A stretch of 64,000 bases of DNA from JBCDJI01 sp964351865 (GCA_964351865.1 CAYGPJ010000011.1:46996-110995), one strand, 5' to 3'. Shown: positions 18,750 through 28,541, counted from the stretch's first letter. The notes: a model not told the origin generated them from the sequence alone. A program made the numbers and translations.

Positions 18750-20173
18750 CAGACGTTACCGCGACGCGCCTCGAGTTGACTGCGGATTTCGCCGGCACTT
18801 TCCCGCGTAATGGAAAATTTTCGCAAGATAAATATCGCGATGACCAGTGCGACCAGCGGAATGACCACATAGCCCAGTCGCATATTGAACAACACGTCTG
18901 CCGGTTGTGCGGCACCCACCTCGGCATCAAACCCGGTCCATTCCAACAGCGGTCCTGCTATCATAAACCCGAAACAAAAGCTCAACTTGAGCACCCACGA
19001 ATAGACCGCCGCAAAACTTCCCTCGCGCCGTTCGCCGGTTTTCAGTTCATCATAATCCACCACATCCGCCTGCATCGATGGGATCATCAGCCAAAGTCCG
19101 GCATAACCGACTCCGATAAACAACGTATTGACCAGCATCAGATACGGCATGTTCGGCGTATTGGTCACCCAGGTGGAAATCGCAGAGATCAACACCAGCA
19201 CCACCGCAATCATCAGACAGAACCGCTTACCTGTTCGCTCGGACAAACGACGGAACACCGGAATAAAGATCAGGCTGCTGAACATATAGATGGCCGTTCC
19301 GTAGATCTGAAACAGCGAACTCATTTCCCAGTCGCCTCCCAGCACATAGTAAGTGCCAACATAGCGCCCATAGCTGTCGTAGATGCTGGTTCCCAAAAGG
19401 AACAACACGGTAAAGAGGCAGAGCACCACAAACGGCCGGCAGCTCAATGTTTCTTTCAGCCCCGTCAATAAACCGATCTTCTTCTGCTGCTGCACCAGAT
19501 CGGATGCGTAATACCGCTCCTTCACAAACAGCGCCGGCAAGATACCCAGCACCAGAATCAGCACCGCTACGCCCAGACTGATATAACGCATGCCATTGGC
19601 GGTGCTCGGATCTCCCGTTACCGGATCTGCAAAGACTGGTCGCAACGCCAACCACCAGGAACATCCGACGACAAAACCCGCCATCGACTGCACCACGCCG
19701 CGCACGGCCGCCACCCGGGTCCGCTCATTATAATCCGGCGTCATCTCCATCAGCAGGCTTTGATACGGCATCGCCCAGATGGTGAAGCAGGTGTAGAAGA
19801 GAATTCCAAACCCGATCACCCACGCCATCATTTGATTATCACTCAAACCCGACGGCATCCACCAGATCAGCGGAAAGGTAATAGCGGCCAGAATCGCTCC
19901 CACAAAAATATACGGACGACGACGCCCCCAGCGGGAGCGGGTATTATCCGAGACCCATCCCATGATCGGATCGGCCACTCCATCCCACAACCGCAGCGAC
20001 ATCAGGATCACGGCGATCTTGGTCGGTGACATGCCCAGTTCCATATTGAGCATCGGATAGGCAATGCTGACCAGCAGCCAGACACTCAGGATATCGACAG
20101 CACCAGCGACACCATAGGACGCCTTTTGTGAAAAAGGCACCCGATCCTGCGCTGCAACGTGGGCGGAACTCAT
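18749..20173 (-). CDS. GPH-family (MelB-like) sugar transporter
   Basis: Glycoside-pentoside-hexuronide:cation symporter of the MFS fold, 474 aa, about 12 membrane helices. The N-terminal block YGVAGAVDILSVWL and the loop DGVADPIMGWVSDNTRSRWGRRRPYIF are typical of the family and hold the acidic cation-site residues. It probably brings mono- or disaccharides released by the sulfatases and GH95 into the cell with Na+ or H+. One-base overlaps on both sides (TAATG with the esterase, TGATG with the sulfatase) show tight coupling. Sugar unknown; fucose or galactose would fit the context. Confidence 0.93.
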   Translation of the reverse strand: MSSAHVAAQDRVPFSQKASYGVAGAVDILSVWLLVSIAYPMLNMELGMSPTKIAVILMSLRLWDGVADPIMGWVSDNTRSRWGRRRPYIFVGAILAAITFPLIWWMPSGLSDNQMMAWVIGFGILFYTCFTIWAMPYQSLLMEMTPDYNERTRVAAVRGVVQSMAGFVVGCSWWLALRPVFADPVTGDPSTANGMRYISLGVAVLILVLGILPALFVKERYYASDLVQQQKKIGLLTGLKETLSCRPFVVLCLFTVLFLLGTSIYDSYGRYVGTYYVLGGDWEMSSLFQIYGTAIYMFSSLIFIPVFRRLSERTGKRFCLMIAVVLVLISAISTWVTNTPNMPYLMLVNTLFIGVGYAGLWLMIPSMQADVVDYDELKTGERREGSFAAVYSWVLKLSFCFGFMIAGPLLEWTGFDAEVGAAQPADVLFNMRLGYVVIPLVALVIAIFILRKFSITRESAGEIRSQLEARRGNV

Positions 20174-21093
20174 TATGGTTTACCTAAATATCCTAACGAA
20201 ACGAGAAAGGCATCTGCCCGGCGCACCGTGTCGACAAAACTACTACCATCCCCTTTACCTTTATTGAAAAAGCTGTGCGGCTCACCGGGATAAACAACCA
20301 GTTCTGCCTGACCACCCTGCTCATCCCATATATTCACGAACTCACGCGCTCGGTCGATGGTAGTAGTTTTGTCGGCATCTCCATTGAAAATGATCACGGG
20401 AACCGGGTTCACGGGGATATTGTGTAATGGTGAGAGCTCTTCTGGGTTCTCACCGGCACGCTTAGAACCGAAGCCGAGCTTGGTCGTATCCACTACAGGG
20501 TTAAACAAAATCAACGCGTTCGGTTGGGGACTAACCTCTGGGTGTATTTCTGCCGGATCCGAAAATTTCGGTGAGTTCGGCAGAGTATATGCCGCGGATG
20601 CCACATGACCTCCCGCAGATCCTCCACCCGCTGCGATCCGATCCGGATCGATTCCAAGCTGATCCGCGTTAGCACGGATGTAACGGATGGCAGATTTACC
20701 ATCCATCACACATTCGAACGGGGTCGTCTTATGCTTGTTCGCAATCCGATATTCGACACTGATCGCCACCATGCCTCGGTGGGACAGATACATCGACTGC
20801 CAGTAAAAGGCTTTAGCATCTCCACTGTTCCAGCCCCCTCCGTGTATCCCAACAAACACCGGCAGCTTGGCATCCGGCGTCCAGCCTTCAGGTTTAAACA
20901 CGTGCAGCAGCAGGTCTCCCTGCGGAGTCTTTTTATAAACGATCGTTTCGTCCGGATCCCGCCATTTGAGATCGGCGGCCAGCACCGTATCTTTCGGTTC
21001 GGCCGTAACGATCTTCGGAGCGGCCTGAGTCTTCCCCATCGGGATACACACCACACTTGCAGCGAGCGTAAAGTAAATGATGTGTTTTTTCAT
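20173..21093 (-). CDS. Secreted alpha/beta-hydrolase esterase
   Basis: An alpha/beta-hydrolase of the lipase/esterase (BD-FAE-like) group, probably a carbohydrate deacetylase or other ester cleaver. The oxyanion motif HGGG is followed by the nucleophile elbow GGSAG (Ser about residue 159), an Asp in NGDADKT and a His in EPHSFF. From the ATG at 21093 there is a clear signal peptide (MKKHIIYFTLAAS...); the ATG at 21135 would overlap the sulfatase and precede the signal, so 21093 is preferred. The downstream transporter ATG overlaps its stop codon. Confidence 0.88.
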   Translation of the reverse strand: MKKHIIYFTLAASVVCIPMGKTQAAPKIVTAEPKDTVLAADLKWRDPDETIVYKKTPQGDLLLHVFKPEGWTPDAKLPVFVGIHGGGWNSGDAKAFYWQSMYLSHRGMVAISVEYRIANKHKTTPFECVMDGKSAIRYIRANADQLGIDPDRIAAGGGSAGGHVASAAYTLPNSPKFSDPAEIHPEVSPQPNALILFNPVVDTTKLGFGSKRAGENPEELSPLHNIPVNPVPVIIFNGDADKTTTIDRAREFVNIWDEQGGQAELVVYPGEPHSFFNKGKGDGSSFVDTVRRADAFLVSLGYLGKP

Positions 21094-21115
21094 AACGGCT
21101 TGAGACGGGCTAATT

Positions 21116-22648
21116 TCAGGATTTTTCTTCACCAATGCCGTATTGGCTCAGCACCTTGGCGGCAGCCGCTTCCAGCCGTTTACGCACATCCGCGTATTCC
21201 GGATCGTCGATCAGATTCTTTGTCTCGAGTGGATCTTTGTCATAATCATAAAGTTCCATGGCGTAGATCGCGCCGTCTCCTTTCGATTTTTTACCCTGTG
21301 CCACCCGCCATTCGGTATAGCGATAGCGCTCATCGCGAAAACTGTAGCCCATCAGTTGATTCCCTTTATCCTGGCGAGGATACTGACTCAGCGAAACTTC
21401 ACGCACCGAAGCCGAGCCGTCATTCAAGACTGGCTTCAGACTTTCGCCTTCCAAATTTTCCGGAATGGCCAATCCTGCCAGATCGCAGAGGGTCGGAAAA
21501 ATGTCGGTAAACTCGCTGGGTGTTTTGGTCTGCACGTTCCTGGCTTGCTGATCCGGCGACACGAAGATCAATGGCGCTACCGCGGCCTGCTCATACACCG
21601 AGTGCTTGCACCAAATGGAGTGATCTCCCAGATGAAATCCATGGTCGCCCCATAATACGATGATGGTGTTATCCGCTTCACCAGTCTCTTCCAATGCGGC
21701 CAACAACTTACCTACCTGCGCATCGATGTAGGACACGCACGCGTAATAGCCGTGAATCATGTCCAACTGCATCTCTTCGGGGATCGGTCCCTCCTTCGGT
21801 GCCGCGTAACCGCTGCGTAATTCCCATCCGGGTTGAAGGGTAAACTCCGGCGTGCCAACCGGTGCTTTCTGATATTCGGCGATCTTGAAATCGGAACGCT
21901 GGTAGAGATCCCAGTATTTCTTCGGTGCCACAAACGGCAGGTGCGGTTTCTTGAACCCCACCGCCAGGAAATACGGCTTATCGGCGGCAGCCAGCTGCTT
22001 CAGCATCTCCACCCCGGCATCGGCGATCGCTCCATCATCATAGAAGTTATCCGGTACGTCTTCACTGCCCTCAGTGATCGGACGGTTATTGGCTTCGTGA
22101 CGTTCCATGGTTTTGCCGTCCTCATTCTTCAATGCTTTAAATCGCGCAACGGTTTCCGGATTACCGTAACCGTGAATCGTCTCACCGGATCCGTAAACGG
22201 TCTGAAACGGGATCGACCAGGAGGGCTTGTCGTTGTGTTTACGTCCATCCACGCAGCGCGGATCGTAGATTTTTCCCATTCCGGTGGTTTCGTAACCGTT
22301 ATTTTTAAAATATTCCGGCAGGCTGACCAGATCCGGATTCATGTCCCGCATCTTGGTTTTCAGGTCGTAGACTTTGGTGGTGTCCGGACGCAATCCGGTC
22401 ATCAGGCTGGCACGGGAGGGACCACACACGGCCTGCTGGCACTGGTTCTTCAGGAACGTCGTTCCGCGTGCGGCCAGCGCATCGATATTCGGCGACTTGA
22501 CCTGAGTGTCTCCATAAACCCCAAGCATGGGCTTAAGATCATCTACAGCAATGAACAGGATATTCGGTTTTTCCGCAGCCTGGGTGTGACTCGTCCCTAT
22601 GATGACCGCTAATGTAGCGACCCATTTAATCCATTTGGTATGTTTCAT
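21116..22648 (-). CDS. Secreted sulfatase, iduronate-2-sulfatase-like (CGPSR)
   Basis: A 510-aa S1 sulfatase. Signal peptide about 1-24, metal motif PNILFIAVDDLKP (D36, D37), FGly site CGPSR with C75, then ASLMTGLRPDTTKVYDL, which is characteristic of the iduronate-2-sulfatase-like branch. WGDHGFHLGDHSIWCKHS supplies further active-site residues. It starts directly after the stop of the upstream sulfatase (TAAATG) with GGAG as ribosome site inside that gene. The like-named human enzyme is only a fold relative; the substrate here is more likely an algal polysaccharide. Confidence 0.95.
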   Translation of the reverse strand: MKHTKWIKWVATLAVIIGTSHTQAAEKPNILFIAVDDLKPMLGVYGDTQVKSPNIDALAARGTTFLKNQCQQAVCGPSRASLMTGLRPDTTKVYDLKTKMRDMNPDLVSLPEYFKNNGYETTGMGKIYDPRCVDGRKHNDKPSWSIPFQTVYGSGETIHGYGNPETVARFKALKNEDGKTMERHEANNRPITEGSEDVPDNFYDDGAIADAGVEMLKQLAAADKPYFLAVGFKKPHLPFVAPKKYWDLYQRSDFKIAEYQKAPVGTPEFTLQPGWELRSGYAAPKEGPIPEEMQLDMIHGYYACVSYIDAQVGKLLAALEETGEADNTIIVLWGDHGFHLGDHSIWCKHSVYEQAAVAPLIFVSPDQQARNVQTKTPSEFTDIFPTLCDLAGLAIPENLEGESLKPVLNDGSASVREVSLSQYPRQDKGNQLMGYSFRDERYRYTEWRVAQGKKSKGDGAIYAMELYDYDKDPLETKNLIDDPEYADVRKRLEAAAAKVLSQYGIGEEKS

Positions 22649-24139
22649 TTATTCGTCTCCTTCGATAAGATTTTGACCTTTTTTATCCAGACTCGGTGTA
22701 ATGGCATTTACAGATGCCATCCACTGTTTCAATGCTTGCTTCAGTTCTGCGGCTTGCTGCGGTTCGCTGGCAATCAGATTCTGTGACTCTGCCGCATCCG
22801 AGGTGATATCATACAATTCGTCACTCTCCTTCGGATCAAAGCGCATAATATATTTCCATTTGCCGAGCCGGATTGTAGCGCCCGCAGTGTCTCCGGTGCT
22901 ATGGGGACGAGGTCGCGGACTATACCAGAAGGCTGCCGGACGCTGCATGGCCGTCTCCCCTTGCAAATAGGGCGCATAACTGACCCCATCCAGATGCTGC
23001 TCCGGCAACGCAGGAATCCCTGCCATCTCCAGCAACGAGGGATAATGATCCGTACCGGTCACGACCGTATCAATCTTACGCCCCTGCTCGGTCACCCCTG
23101 GCCATAATACGATCAACGGCACCCGGATTCCCCCTTCATACAAATGACCTTTCCCCGCCCGTAAGGGCAGGTTGCTGGTAGCCAGTTCGCGTCCCTTGCC
23201 CGCTCCGCGATTGGAGAGTCCTCCGTGATCCGAGGTGAAGACGATGATCGTATTGTCCGCAATACCGGCTTCCTGCAAAGTGTCTCTGATTTTTCCCAGG
23301 CTGCGATCCATCGATTTCACCATGGCAGCATACTGGGCGTTATCTTGGTAGAGCTTGGTCTGCCCGTCTTTGTCCTCATACCCGTCCGCTTTCTCCCCGC
23401 CGTTCGCCTCAAGCTTGGACTTGAAATGTTTTACATCCTCCTTCGGCCCTTGCAGTGGCGTGTGCACCGCATAGTGTGACAGGTACACCAGAAACGGTTG
23501 ATCCGCATGCTGCTGCCGGTGCTGATGGATAAACCGAACCGTTTCGTCGGTCAGGCGATCGTTGAGATACTCTCCCGGCTTACCGGATTCCAATCCCGGC
23601 CCCATGCCACCCTCTTTTTTCTTGGATTTCGAATCATCGTATGGAAAGAAGTAAGAGCCGGGCGCCCCTGCATGTCCGCCACCAATGTTGATAGCAAACC
23701 CCTGAACCTGTGGCATTTGATCCTCCGTTTTAGCCAGGTGCCATTTACCTGCAAAAAACGTAGCGTAACCCGCTCCCTGAAACGCTTCACCGATGGTCAC
23801 TTCTGAAGCTTCCATATTGTAGCTATCCCCCGGAATACCCGCGCGGGCCGGATATTTGCCAGTCAGAAATCCATAGCGCGCCGGAACACAGCGGGGATGC
23901 GCAGAATACCCCTGAGTGAAGACCACCCCTTCTTGCGCCAGCTGGTCAATGGCCGGAGTCTCATAAAACTCGGAACCCGTGAAACCCAGATCATGGGCTC
24001 CCAGATCATCCACGAGAAAGAAGACCACATTGGGCCTAACCGTTGCGGCTTGAACCAGCGATCCACTCGCCAGGGTGAAAAGAAGCGCGAGGCTGATACA
24101 CGCTCGCAACCGTTGTTTGAAAGTCGTTTTCATTACCAT
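22649..24139 (-). CDS. Secreted S1 sulfatase (CVPAR), first gene of the operon
   Basis: A 496-aa sulfatase with signal peptide (about 1-31), metal motif RPNVVFFLVDDLGAHD (D44, D45) and FGly site CVPAR with C84 followed by YGFLTGKYPAR. This gene opens the operon sulfatase-sulfatase-esterase-transporter-sulfatase-GH95. A perfect-core copy of the shared 15-bp element lies 74 bp upstream. It is the closest intact comparison for the CVVAR sulfatase at 9190-12783, showing Pro where that protein has Val. A second ATG lies two codons downstream. Confidence 0.95.
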   Translation of the reverse strand: MVMKTTFKQRLRACISLALLFTLASGSLVQAATVRPNVVFFLVDDLGAHDLGFTGSEFYETPAIDQLAQEGVVFTQGYSAHPRCVPARYGFLTGKYPARAGIPGDSYNMEASEVTIGEAFQGAGYATFFAGKWHLAKTEDQMPQVQGFAINIGGGHAGAPGSYFFPYDDSKSKKKEGGMGPGLESGKPGEYLNDRLTDETVRFIHQHRQQHADQPFLVYLSHYAVHTPLQGPKEDVKHFKSKLEANGGEKADGYEDKDGQTKLYQDNAQYAAMVKSMDRSLGKIRDTLQEAGIADNTIIVFTSDHGGLSNRGAGKGRELATSNLPLRAGKGHLYEGGIRVPLIVLWPGVTEQGRKIDTVVTGTDHYPSLLEMAGIPALPEQHLDGVSYAPYLQGETAMQRPAAFWYSPRPRPHSTGDTAGATIRLGKWKYIMRFDPKESDELYDITSDAAESQNLIASEPQQAAELKQALKQWMASVNAITPSLDKKGQNLIEGDE

Positions 24140-24212
24140 TGAATAATACGCAAAGTATCACATTGCAGCCGCCAATCAATTCGTATTATGAATGATATTA
24201 TTTTATATAATA

Positions 24213-24227
24213 TTGAATTTACGCACT
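24213..24227 (-). promoter_or_regulatory. Shared cluster element upstream of the six-gene sulfatase/GH95 operon
   Basis: Minus strand AGTGCGTAAATTCAA, 14/15 to the consensus, ending 74 bp before 24139 and overlapping the stop codon of the regulator gene. A partial copy beginning ATGAT lies 21 bp nearer the gene, with TATATAAAATAATA in between. Confidence 0.62.
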
Positions 24228-25389
24228 AAGCTGAATGCTTCTTACGGTAAGTTCGAGGTGACATTCCCGTATCTTTACGAAAGGCAAAACTGAGATTCGA
24301 GCTGTTGCTATAACCGCAGTTATATGCGATCGCGTCAATCTTGTCATTGGTATCCGTCAACATTAACTTGGCCGCATCCAGCCGGAAACGACGCAGTGCT
24401 TCGGCCGGAGTACGTTCCAGATGTTTCAAAAACGCTTTTTCCAGCCCGCGTTTCGACATTCCCGTTTCCACCGAAACATCTTCGAGCGTGATCGGACGAT
24501 GAAAATTATCTTTCATGTATTTCAGAGCATGCACGACCGCAGGATGATCCACCGCCAGAATATCCGTGCTCTGACGGGCCTCCACTCCTTTAGGTGATAG
24601 CACGACAGGCGGAGCCGTCTTACTGATTTCCTTTTTCAGCAATTGATCCAAACGCCGCGCCGCCTCATAACCCAGATCTTCGATTCGGGTGTCTATACTG
24701 GAGAGCGAAACCATCATTCCTTCGCAGAGCAGTTCAATGTTATCCACCCCCAGCACCGCCACTTCTTCCGGTACGTGAATGCCATGCCGCACACACGTTT
24801 CTATCATAGTAGAACCCAGATTGTCCTGACCGGCAAAAACAGCCAGCGGACGAGGTAACTTTTCTAGCTGAGAGATCAAAGCGGCCTGATGTTTGAACCA
24901 GTCGCTGATGATCTCCCCCGAAGGTTGGTTGATTTCATACCTCTGCTTGGCATCCATGCCCATCTCGTCCAATGCCTTGAAATACGCATCGCGACGCAGC
25001 GTGTTCACTTTGACGTCGGGCCAGTTGAAATAAGCGAAGTGCTTGAAGCCACGTTTTACGAAATGCTTGGCGGCCAGCTGCCCGATTTCCTCATTCGAAA
25101 CCTGCACCCGCGGCACCTGTTCTTTCATGTCCGCAAAGCTGATGTCGACCTTCGGCATTTTGAGCGAGTCGATAAACTCACCGAGCGTATCTCCATAACA
25201 CGTAATCGCGCCGTCAGCGGGCCACCCATACGGAATAAAACGACCCGACATCAGATACGGAGAAAGGTGCCAGCCCGCTTCTTTGGAATAGCGTACGATG
25301 CCGCGGTAGATGCGTTCATCAAACCAATCCAGTGCCAGCAGGATGTTGGGCTGGCTGAATTTGCGTCGGGTGGGCTTGAGCGACATCAT
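24226..25389 (-). CDS. XylR-like transcriptional regulator (LacI-type sensor plus AraC HTH)
   Basis: A 387-aa cytoplasmic regulator. Residues about 12-270 form a periplasmic-binding-protein-like sugar sensor (NILLALDWFDERIYRGIV, VAVLGVDNIELLCEG), and about 285-385 an AraC-type double helix-turn-helix (ITLEDVSVETGMSKRGLEKAF, DAIAYNCGYSNSSNLSFAFRK). This domain order is that of E. coli XylR, which binds direct repeats as a dimer and activates on sugar binding. It sits in the middle of the polysaccharide cluster between two transcription units, and is the best candidate to bind the shared 15-bp element. A degenerate copy before its own gene suggests autoregulation. Confidence 0.92.
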   Translation of the reverse strand: MMSLKPTRRKFSQPNILLALDWFDERIYRGIVRYSKEAGWHLSPYLMSGRFIPYGWPADGAITCYGDTLGEFIDSLKMPKVDISFADMKEQVPRVQVSNEEIGQLAAKHFVKRGFKHFAYFNWPDVKVNTLRRDAYFKALDEMGMDAKQRYEINQPSGEIISDWFKHQAALISQLEKLPRPLAVFAGQDNLGSTMIETCVRHGIHVPEEVAVLGVDNIELLCEGMMVSLSSIDTRIEDLGYEAARRLDQLLKKEISKTAPPVVLSPKGVEARQSTDILAVDHPAVVHALKYMKDNFHRPITLEDVSVETGMSKRGLEKAFLKHLERTPAEALRRFRLDAAKLMLTDTNDKIDAIAYNCGYSNSSNLSFAFRKDTGMSPRTYRKKHSA

Positions 25390-25439
25390 ATGAGCATACC
25401 TATATAATACGTTATTTCAATACTTCTGAGCATAGTCTA

Positions 25440-25454
25440 TTGAATTAACACCCT
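25440..25454 (-). promoter_or_regulatory. Degenerate shared element upstream of the regulator gene
   Basis: Plus strand TTGAATTAACACCCT, 11/15 to the plus-strand form of the consensus, about 51 bp before the regulator start. Weaker than the others, so tentative. Confidence 0.3.
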
Positions 25455-25460
25455 AGCCGT

Positions 25461-28400
25461 TCAAGGAGCCGTATAGATAATTTCCAGTCTCGGACCGTTA
25501 TTGGTGTTGTGCTCTTCCGCGGATAGTCGCCCCAATCCCACGTTGAAAACACGCAGCCCGAGGCTGACCGTTCCGGCATTGCCATCCGCGGCGACCAGTC
25601 CGGCACTGGTCAGGTCCACCGACTGTTCGTCATCGCTGCTGCCGGTCGAATTTTGCAAGACCGCGATATGTGCCGTCGGGGTCGCGGCCAGTTCCATCGC
25701 ACCGCGCTCGGTAGGTGTCGAATCCCAGGTGCTGGCATCACTCCAGCTATCCCCATTGACACCGGCTAGGTCGTAGAGATAGATGTCATCGTATTCCGCG
25801 AAAGTAGCATCCGCGTCCGGCGTTACGTATAACTTCACACTTTGAATCATCGCTCCCGCCGGAATGGCAGGGGTAGTGAAACGCAGGAAAGTAGCGCGCT
25901 TGAATGAACCCGTATCCCGCAGTTCCAATCGCTGCGACCCTCCATAGCTGGTCGTGTTGTTGGACTCGGAAACGTAGGTATCGGAAGCAGCGTTGAAGTT
26001 CAGCACCGTGTCACTTATATCCACCATGATTTTCAACTCGGTGGTGTAGGAAGCCACACCGTCGCTCACTTGCACCGTCGCCGTGTACGTGCCGATTCCC
26101 GCCGGAGGTGTTCCTCCCAGGTCGCCATTGGATGCCACCGTCAACCAGGTCGCTGTGCCTCCGACCTTACTGAACGTGAGGGTGTCGCCGCTGTCCCAAT
26201 CCCGCGCGGTGTTCGCAATGCTTTGTCCGATATAGGACTGTCCGGCTATGGCATTTGCCGGAATGATCGTGCTGTCGATAAAGAAGGGAGCCGAATTGCC
26301 GACGACAACCTGCAGTTGAGCTTCGGTGGAGGCTCCATGGTTGTCCGTGACACGCACGGTCACGTAGTTCGCACCGTCATCTGCCCCTCCGGCATTCGGT
26401 GTTCCACTCAGGGTTCCATCGGTGGCCACACTGATCCAGGCGGGGGTGTTGCCGACTTTCTGAAAGGTCAGGGTGTCGCCCGCATCAATATCAGCAGCGT
26501 CACTACCGATAGATAACCCGGATAAGGCCACTCCGGGTGCAACACTCGGCTTGCGGATCGGGTCGGATGAAAATTGGGGAGCGTGGTTGTCATCCACCTC
26601 AACCAGATAAAAGCGCTTGTCCCCTGCGTTGGTGATATCAATCACCGCATCGCCACCTGCCACACTTTCGAAACCGGACACCTCAAACCACGTATTGCTC
26701 AGATCCGTATTACTGATCACCCGGTAGGTGACGTGATTCGTGTGGGGCCACTGTAATTTCAACTGCCCGGCTGGCGCCTGACCGAGACCCAGTCCGGGAA
26801 TGACCGGATCAGCCGGTGTGGTGACCTGTGTCTCGACCGGAGTCGACTGCAATCGGGTCGGCTCGGTCGAGCCATCCGGTAAGGTTTGGGTGCCTTGCAG
26901 CGCCGGCTCGGCCCGCATGGCGGCCGAAAGCTGATAGGCGATCGCCGCGTACTCCGTATCCGCTGCCACATCAACCTTCTCGATAAAATCGTTGTCATAT
27001 TCGAAGAGCGAGCGCTCGGTCAGGTCCCCGCTGCCGTTAAACCACTCGATCAGGCGATACCGCTCGGTGCGGTAGGCATATCCGCTCGAACCGGACTGGT
27101 TGAAGAAACTGATGGCACCTCCGTTGACACTCGCATCGGCATCCAGCAACACCGGTTTCAGACTGCGCCCCTTGAGCGGACGCCCCGTCAAAACGGTGTT
27201 ACTCGTCGGTTGCTCCGGAACGGGAAGCCCTGCCAGTTCGCACAGGGTCGGATAGAGATCAATCGTATTGGCAGGACTCATGGTCTTGTTCCCCTGCAAG
27301 CCGCTCTCTGCCGTATGCAAGCGCGGGTCGTAAATGATCAACGGGGCGCGGGTCGCGCGCTCCAGATTGCTATGTTTGGCCCAGCGGGTATGCTCGCCCA
27401 GATAGAAACCGTGGTCTCCCCAGATCACCACAATCGTGGTTTCGTTCATTTTCTTACCGGCTTGCACCGGATCGTCCCGCGTCGCCAGGTCCGCTAGCAG
27501 ATCTCCCACCAGCTTATCCACAAAGGAGGTGCAGGCGTAATACCCGTGCCGCAGTTGTCGCGTTTGAGCGGTATCCGGCAGGCTCTCATCATCACCGGTG
27601 CCGCCGTCGTCGACGCCATTGGCGCCGAAGCGGTAGGGGTCGTACCCCAGGATTTCATTATTGTTTTCCACTAGCGCCGTGACGATCGATCCGGCGTTAG
27701 CTGGTGCGGCGGTCTGCACCGGCAAGGGGAAGTCATCATCGTAGTTCCCGTCCATGTCCGTATCATAATAATCCCAATATTTTTGGGGCGCTTCGAAGGC
27801 CAAGTGCGGTTTCTTAAATCCAACCGCCAGAAAAAACGGCTTCGCTTCCGCCTCGATCTGATCCAGTAGCCCCCCCGTTCCGATTGCTTTTTCGGCGATG
27901 TCTCCATCGATGAAATCGGCATCCACGTCGTGGTCGTATCGCACCGCCGGCTTGGCATTGGTATTGCCGTTATTGACCTTGGGCAGTGAGGGTTGATTGT
28001 CCGAACCGTTCAACGCATTACTATATGGAATCGACCAACACAACGGATCATCCACACTGCGACCGTCCGGAAACTGTTCGGGATCATTACCGGAGACATT
28101 CGGGTCATTGCCCTGGGTATCGGTCATGGGTTGATCCACATCACCCACGGTTCGAGGGTCATGAAATTTCCCCACCGCGGCGGTCTGATACCCGTTGTTG
28201 CGGAAATGCTGCGGTAGAAAGATCACATCCGGCAAGCGATCCGGGTGGCGGATCGCTCGAAACCCGATCACGCCCGTTTCCTCCGGCATCAACCCGGTGG
28301 TTAACGAGGCACGGGAAGGACCACACACTGAGTACTGCACGTGGTGATTGAGAAACGTTGTTCCCTGAGCGGCCAGACTGTCGATCTGAGGCGTTATGGC

Positions 28401-28541
28401 GACTGGGTCATTGTAGCAACCTAATGTCGGATAAAGGTCATCGATCGCGATGAAGAGCACATTCGGCTTTTCCGTCGCTCCCATCCCGGCCGCCACACCG
28501 GCAAACAGATAGAGCCATAGCCATAATGATCGTCTTTGCAT
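25461..28541 (-). CDS. Large secreted sulfatase (CGPSR) with Ig-like and DNRLRE/CBM-like domains
   Basis: A 1026-aa protein: signal peptide about 1-22, iduronate-2-sulfatase-like domain (about 25-550) with PNVLFIAIDDLYP (D34, D35) and FGly site CGPSR (C73), WGDHGFYLGEHTRWAKHS later in the domain, then a linker region, two putative Ig/cadherin-like domains (about 650-750 and 750-845, each with GDTLTFxKVGxTxxW), and a C-terminal DNRLRE domain (about 850-1026; SDTYVSESNNTTSYGG, ATFLRFTTPAIPAGA). DNRLRE domains often help secreted enzymes bind polysaccharide or the cell surface. Single-gene unit at the right end of the cluster, with degenerate tandem copies of the shared element upstream. Confidence 0.92.
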   Translation of the reverse strand: MQRRSLWLWLYLFAGVAAGMGATEKPNVLFIAIDDLYPTLGCYNDPVAITPQIDSLAAQGTTFLNHHVQYSVCGPSRASLTTGLMPEETGVIGFRAIRHPDRLPDVIFLPQHFRNNGYQTAAVGKFHDPRTVGDVDQPMTDTQGNDPNVSGNDPEQFPDGRSVDDPLCWSIPYSNALNGSDNQPSLPKVNNGNTNAKPAVRYDHDVDADFIDGDIAEKAIGTGGLLDQIEAEAKPFFLAVGFKKPHLAFEAPQKYWDYYDTDMDGNYDDDFPLPVQTAAPANAGSIVTALVENNNEILGYDPYRFGANGVDDGGTGDDESLPDTAQTRQLRHGYYACTSFVDKLVGDLLADLATRDDPVQAGKKMNETTIVVIWGDHGFYLGEHTRWAKHSNLERATRAPLIIYDPRLHTAESGLQGNKTMSPANTIDLYPTLCELAGLPVPEQPTSNTVLTGRPLKGRSLKPVLLDADASVNGGAISFFNQSGSSGYAYRTERYRLIEWFNGSGDLTERSLFEYDNDFIEKVDVAADTEYAAIAYQLSAAMRAEPALQGTQTLPDGSTEPTRLQSTPVETQVTTPADPVIPGLGLGQAPAGQLKLQWPHTNHVTYRVISNTDLSNTWFEVSGFESVAGGDAVIDITNAGDKRFYLVEVDDNHAPQFSSDPIRKPSVAPGVALSGLSIGSDAADIDAGDTLTFQKVGNTPAWISVATDGTLSGTPNAGGADDGANYVTVRVTDNHGASTEAQLQVVVGNSAPFFIDSTIIPANAIAGQSYIGQSIANTARDWDSGDTLTFSKVGGTATWLTVASNGDLGGTPPAGIGTYTATVQVSDGVASYTTELKIMVDISDTVLNFNAASDTYVSESNNTTSYGGSQRLELRDTGSFKRATFLRFTTPAIPAGAMIQSVKLYVTPDADATFAEYDDIYLYDLAGVNGDSWSDASTWDSTPTERGAMELAATPTAHIAVLQNSTGSSDDEQSVDLTSAGLVAADGNAGTVSLGLRVFNVGLGRLSAEEHNTNNGPRLEIIYTAP

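Noticed and set aside
20605..21510. Open frame of 301 codons on the plus strand
   Set aside because: Opposite the esterase and the iduronate-2-sulfatase-like gene; composition of a shadow frame.
21833..22612. Open frame of 259 codons on the plus strand
   Set aside because: Antisense to the CGPSR sulfatase; no motif and no ribosome site.
1319..28541. Bacterial microcompartment for fucose breakdown, as known in fucoidan-degrading Verrucomicrobiota
   Set aside because: No shell protein, fuculose aldolase or lactaldehyde enzyme gene is present in the window.
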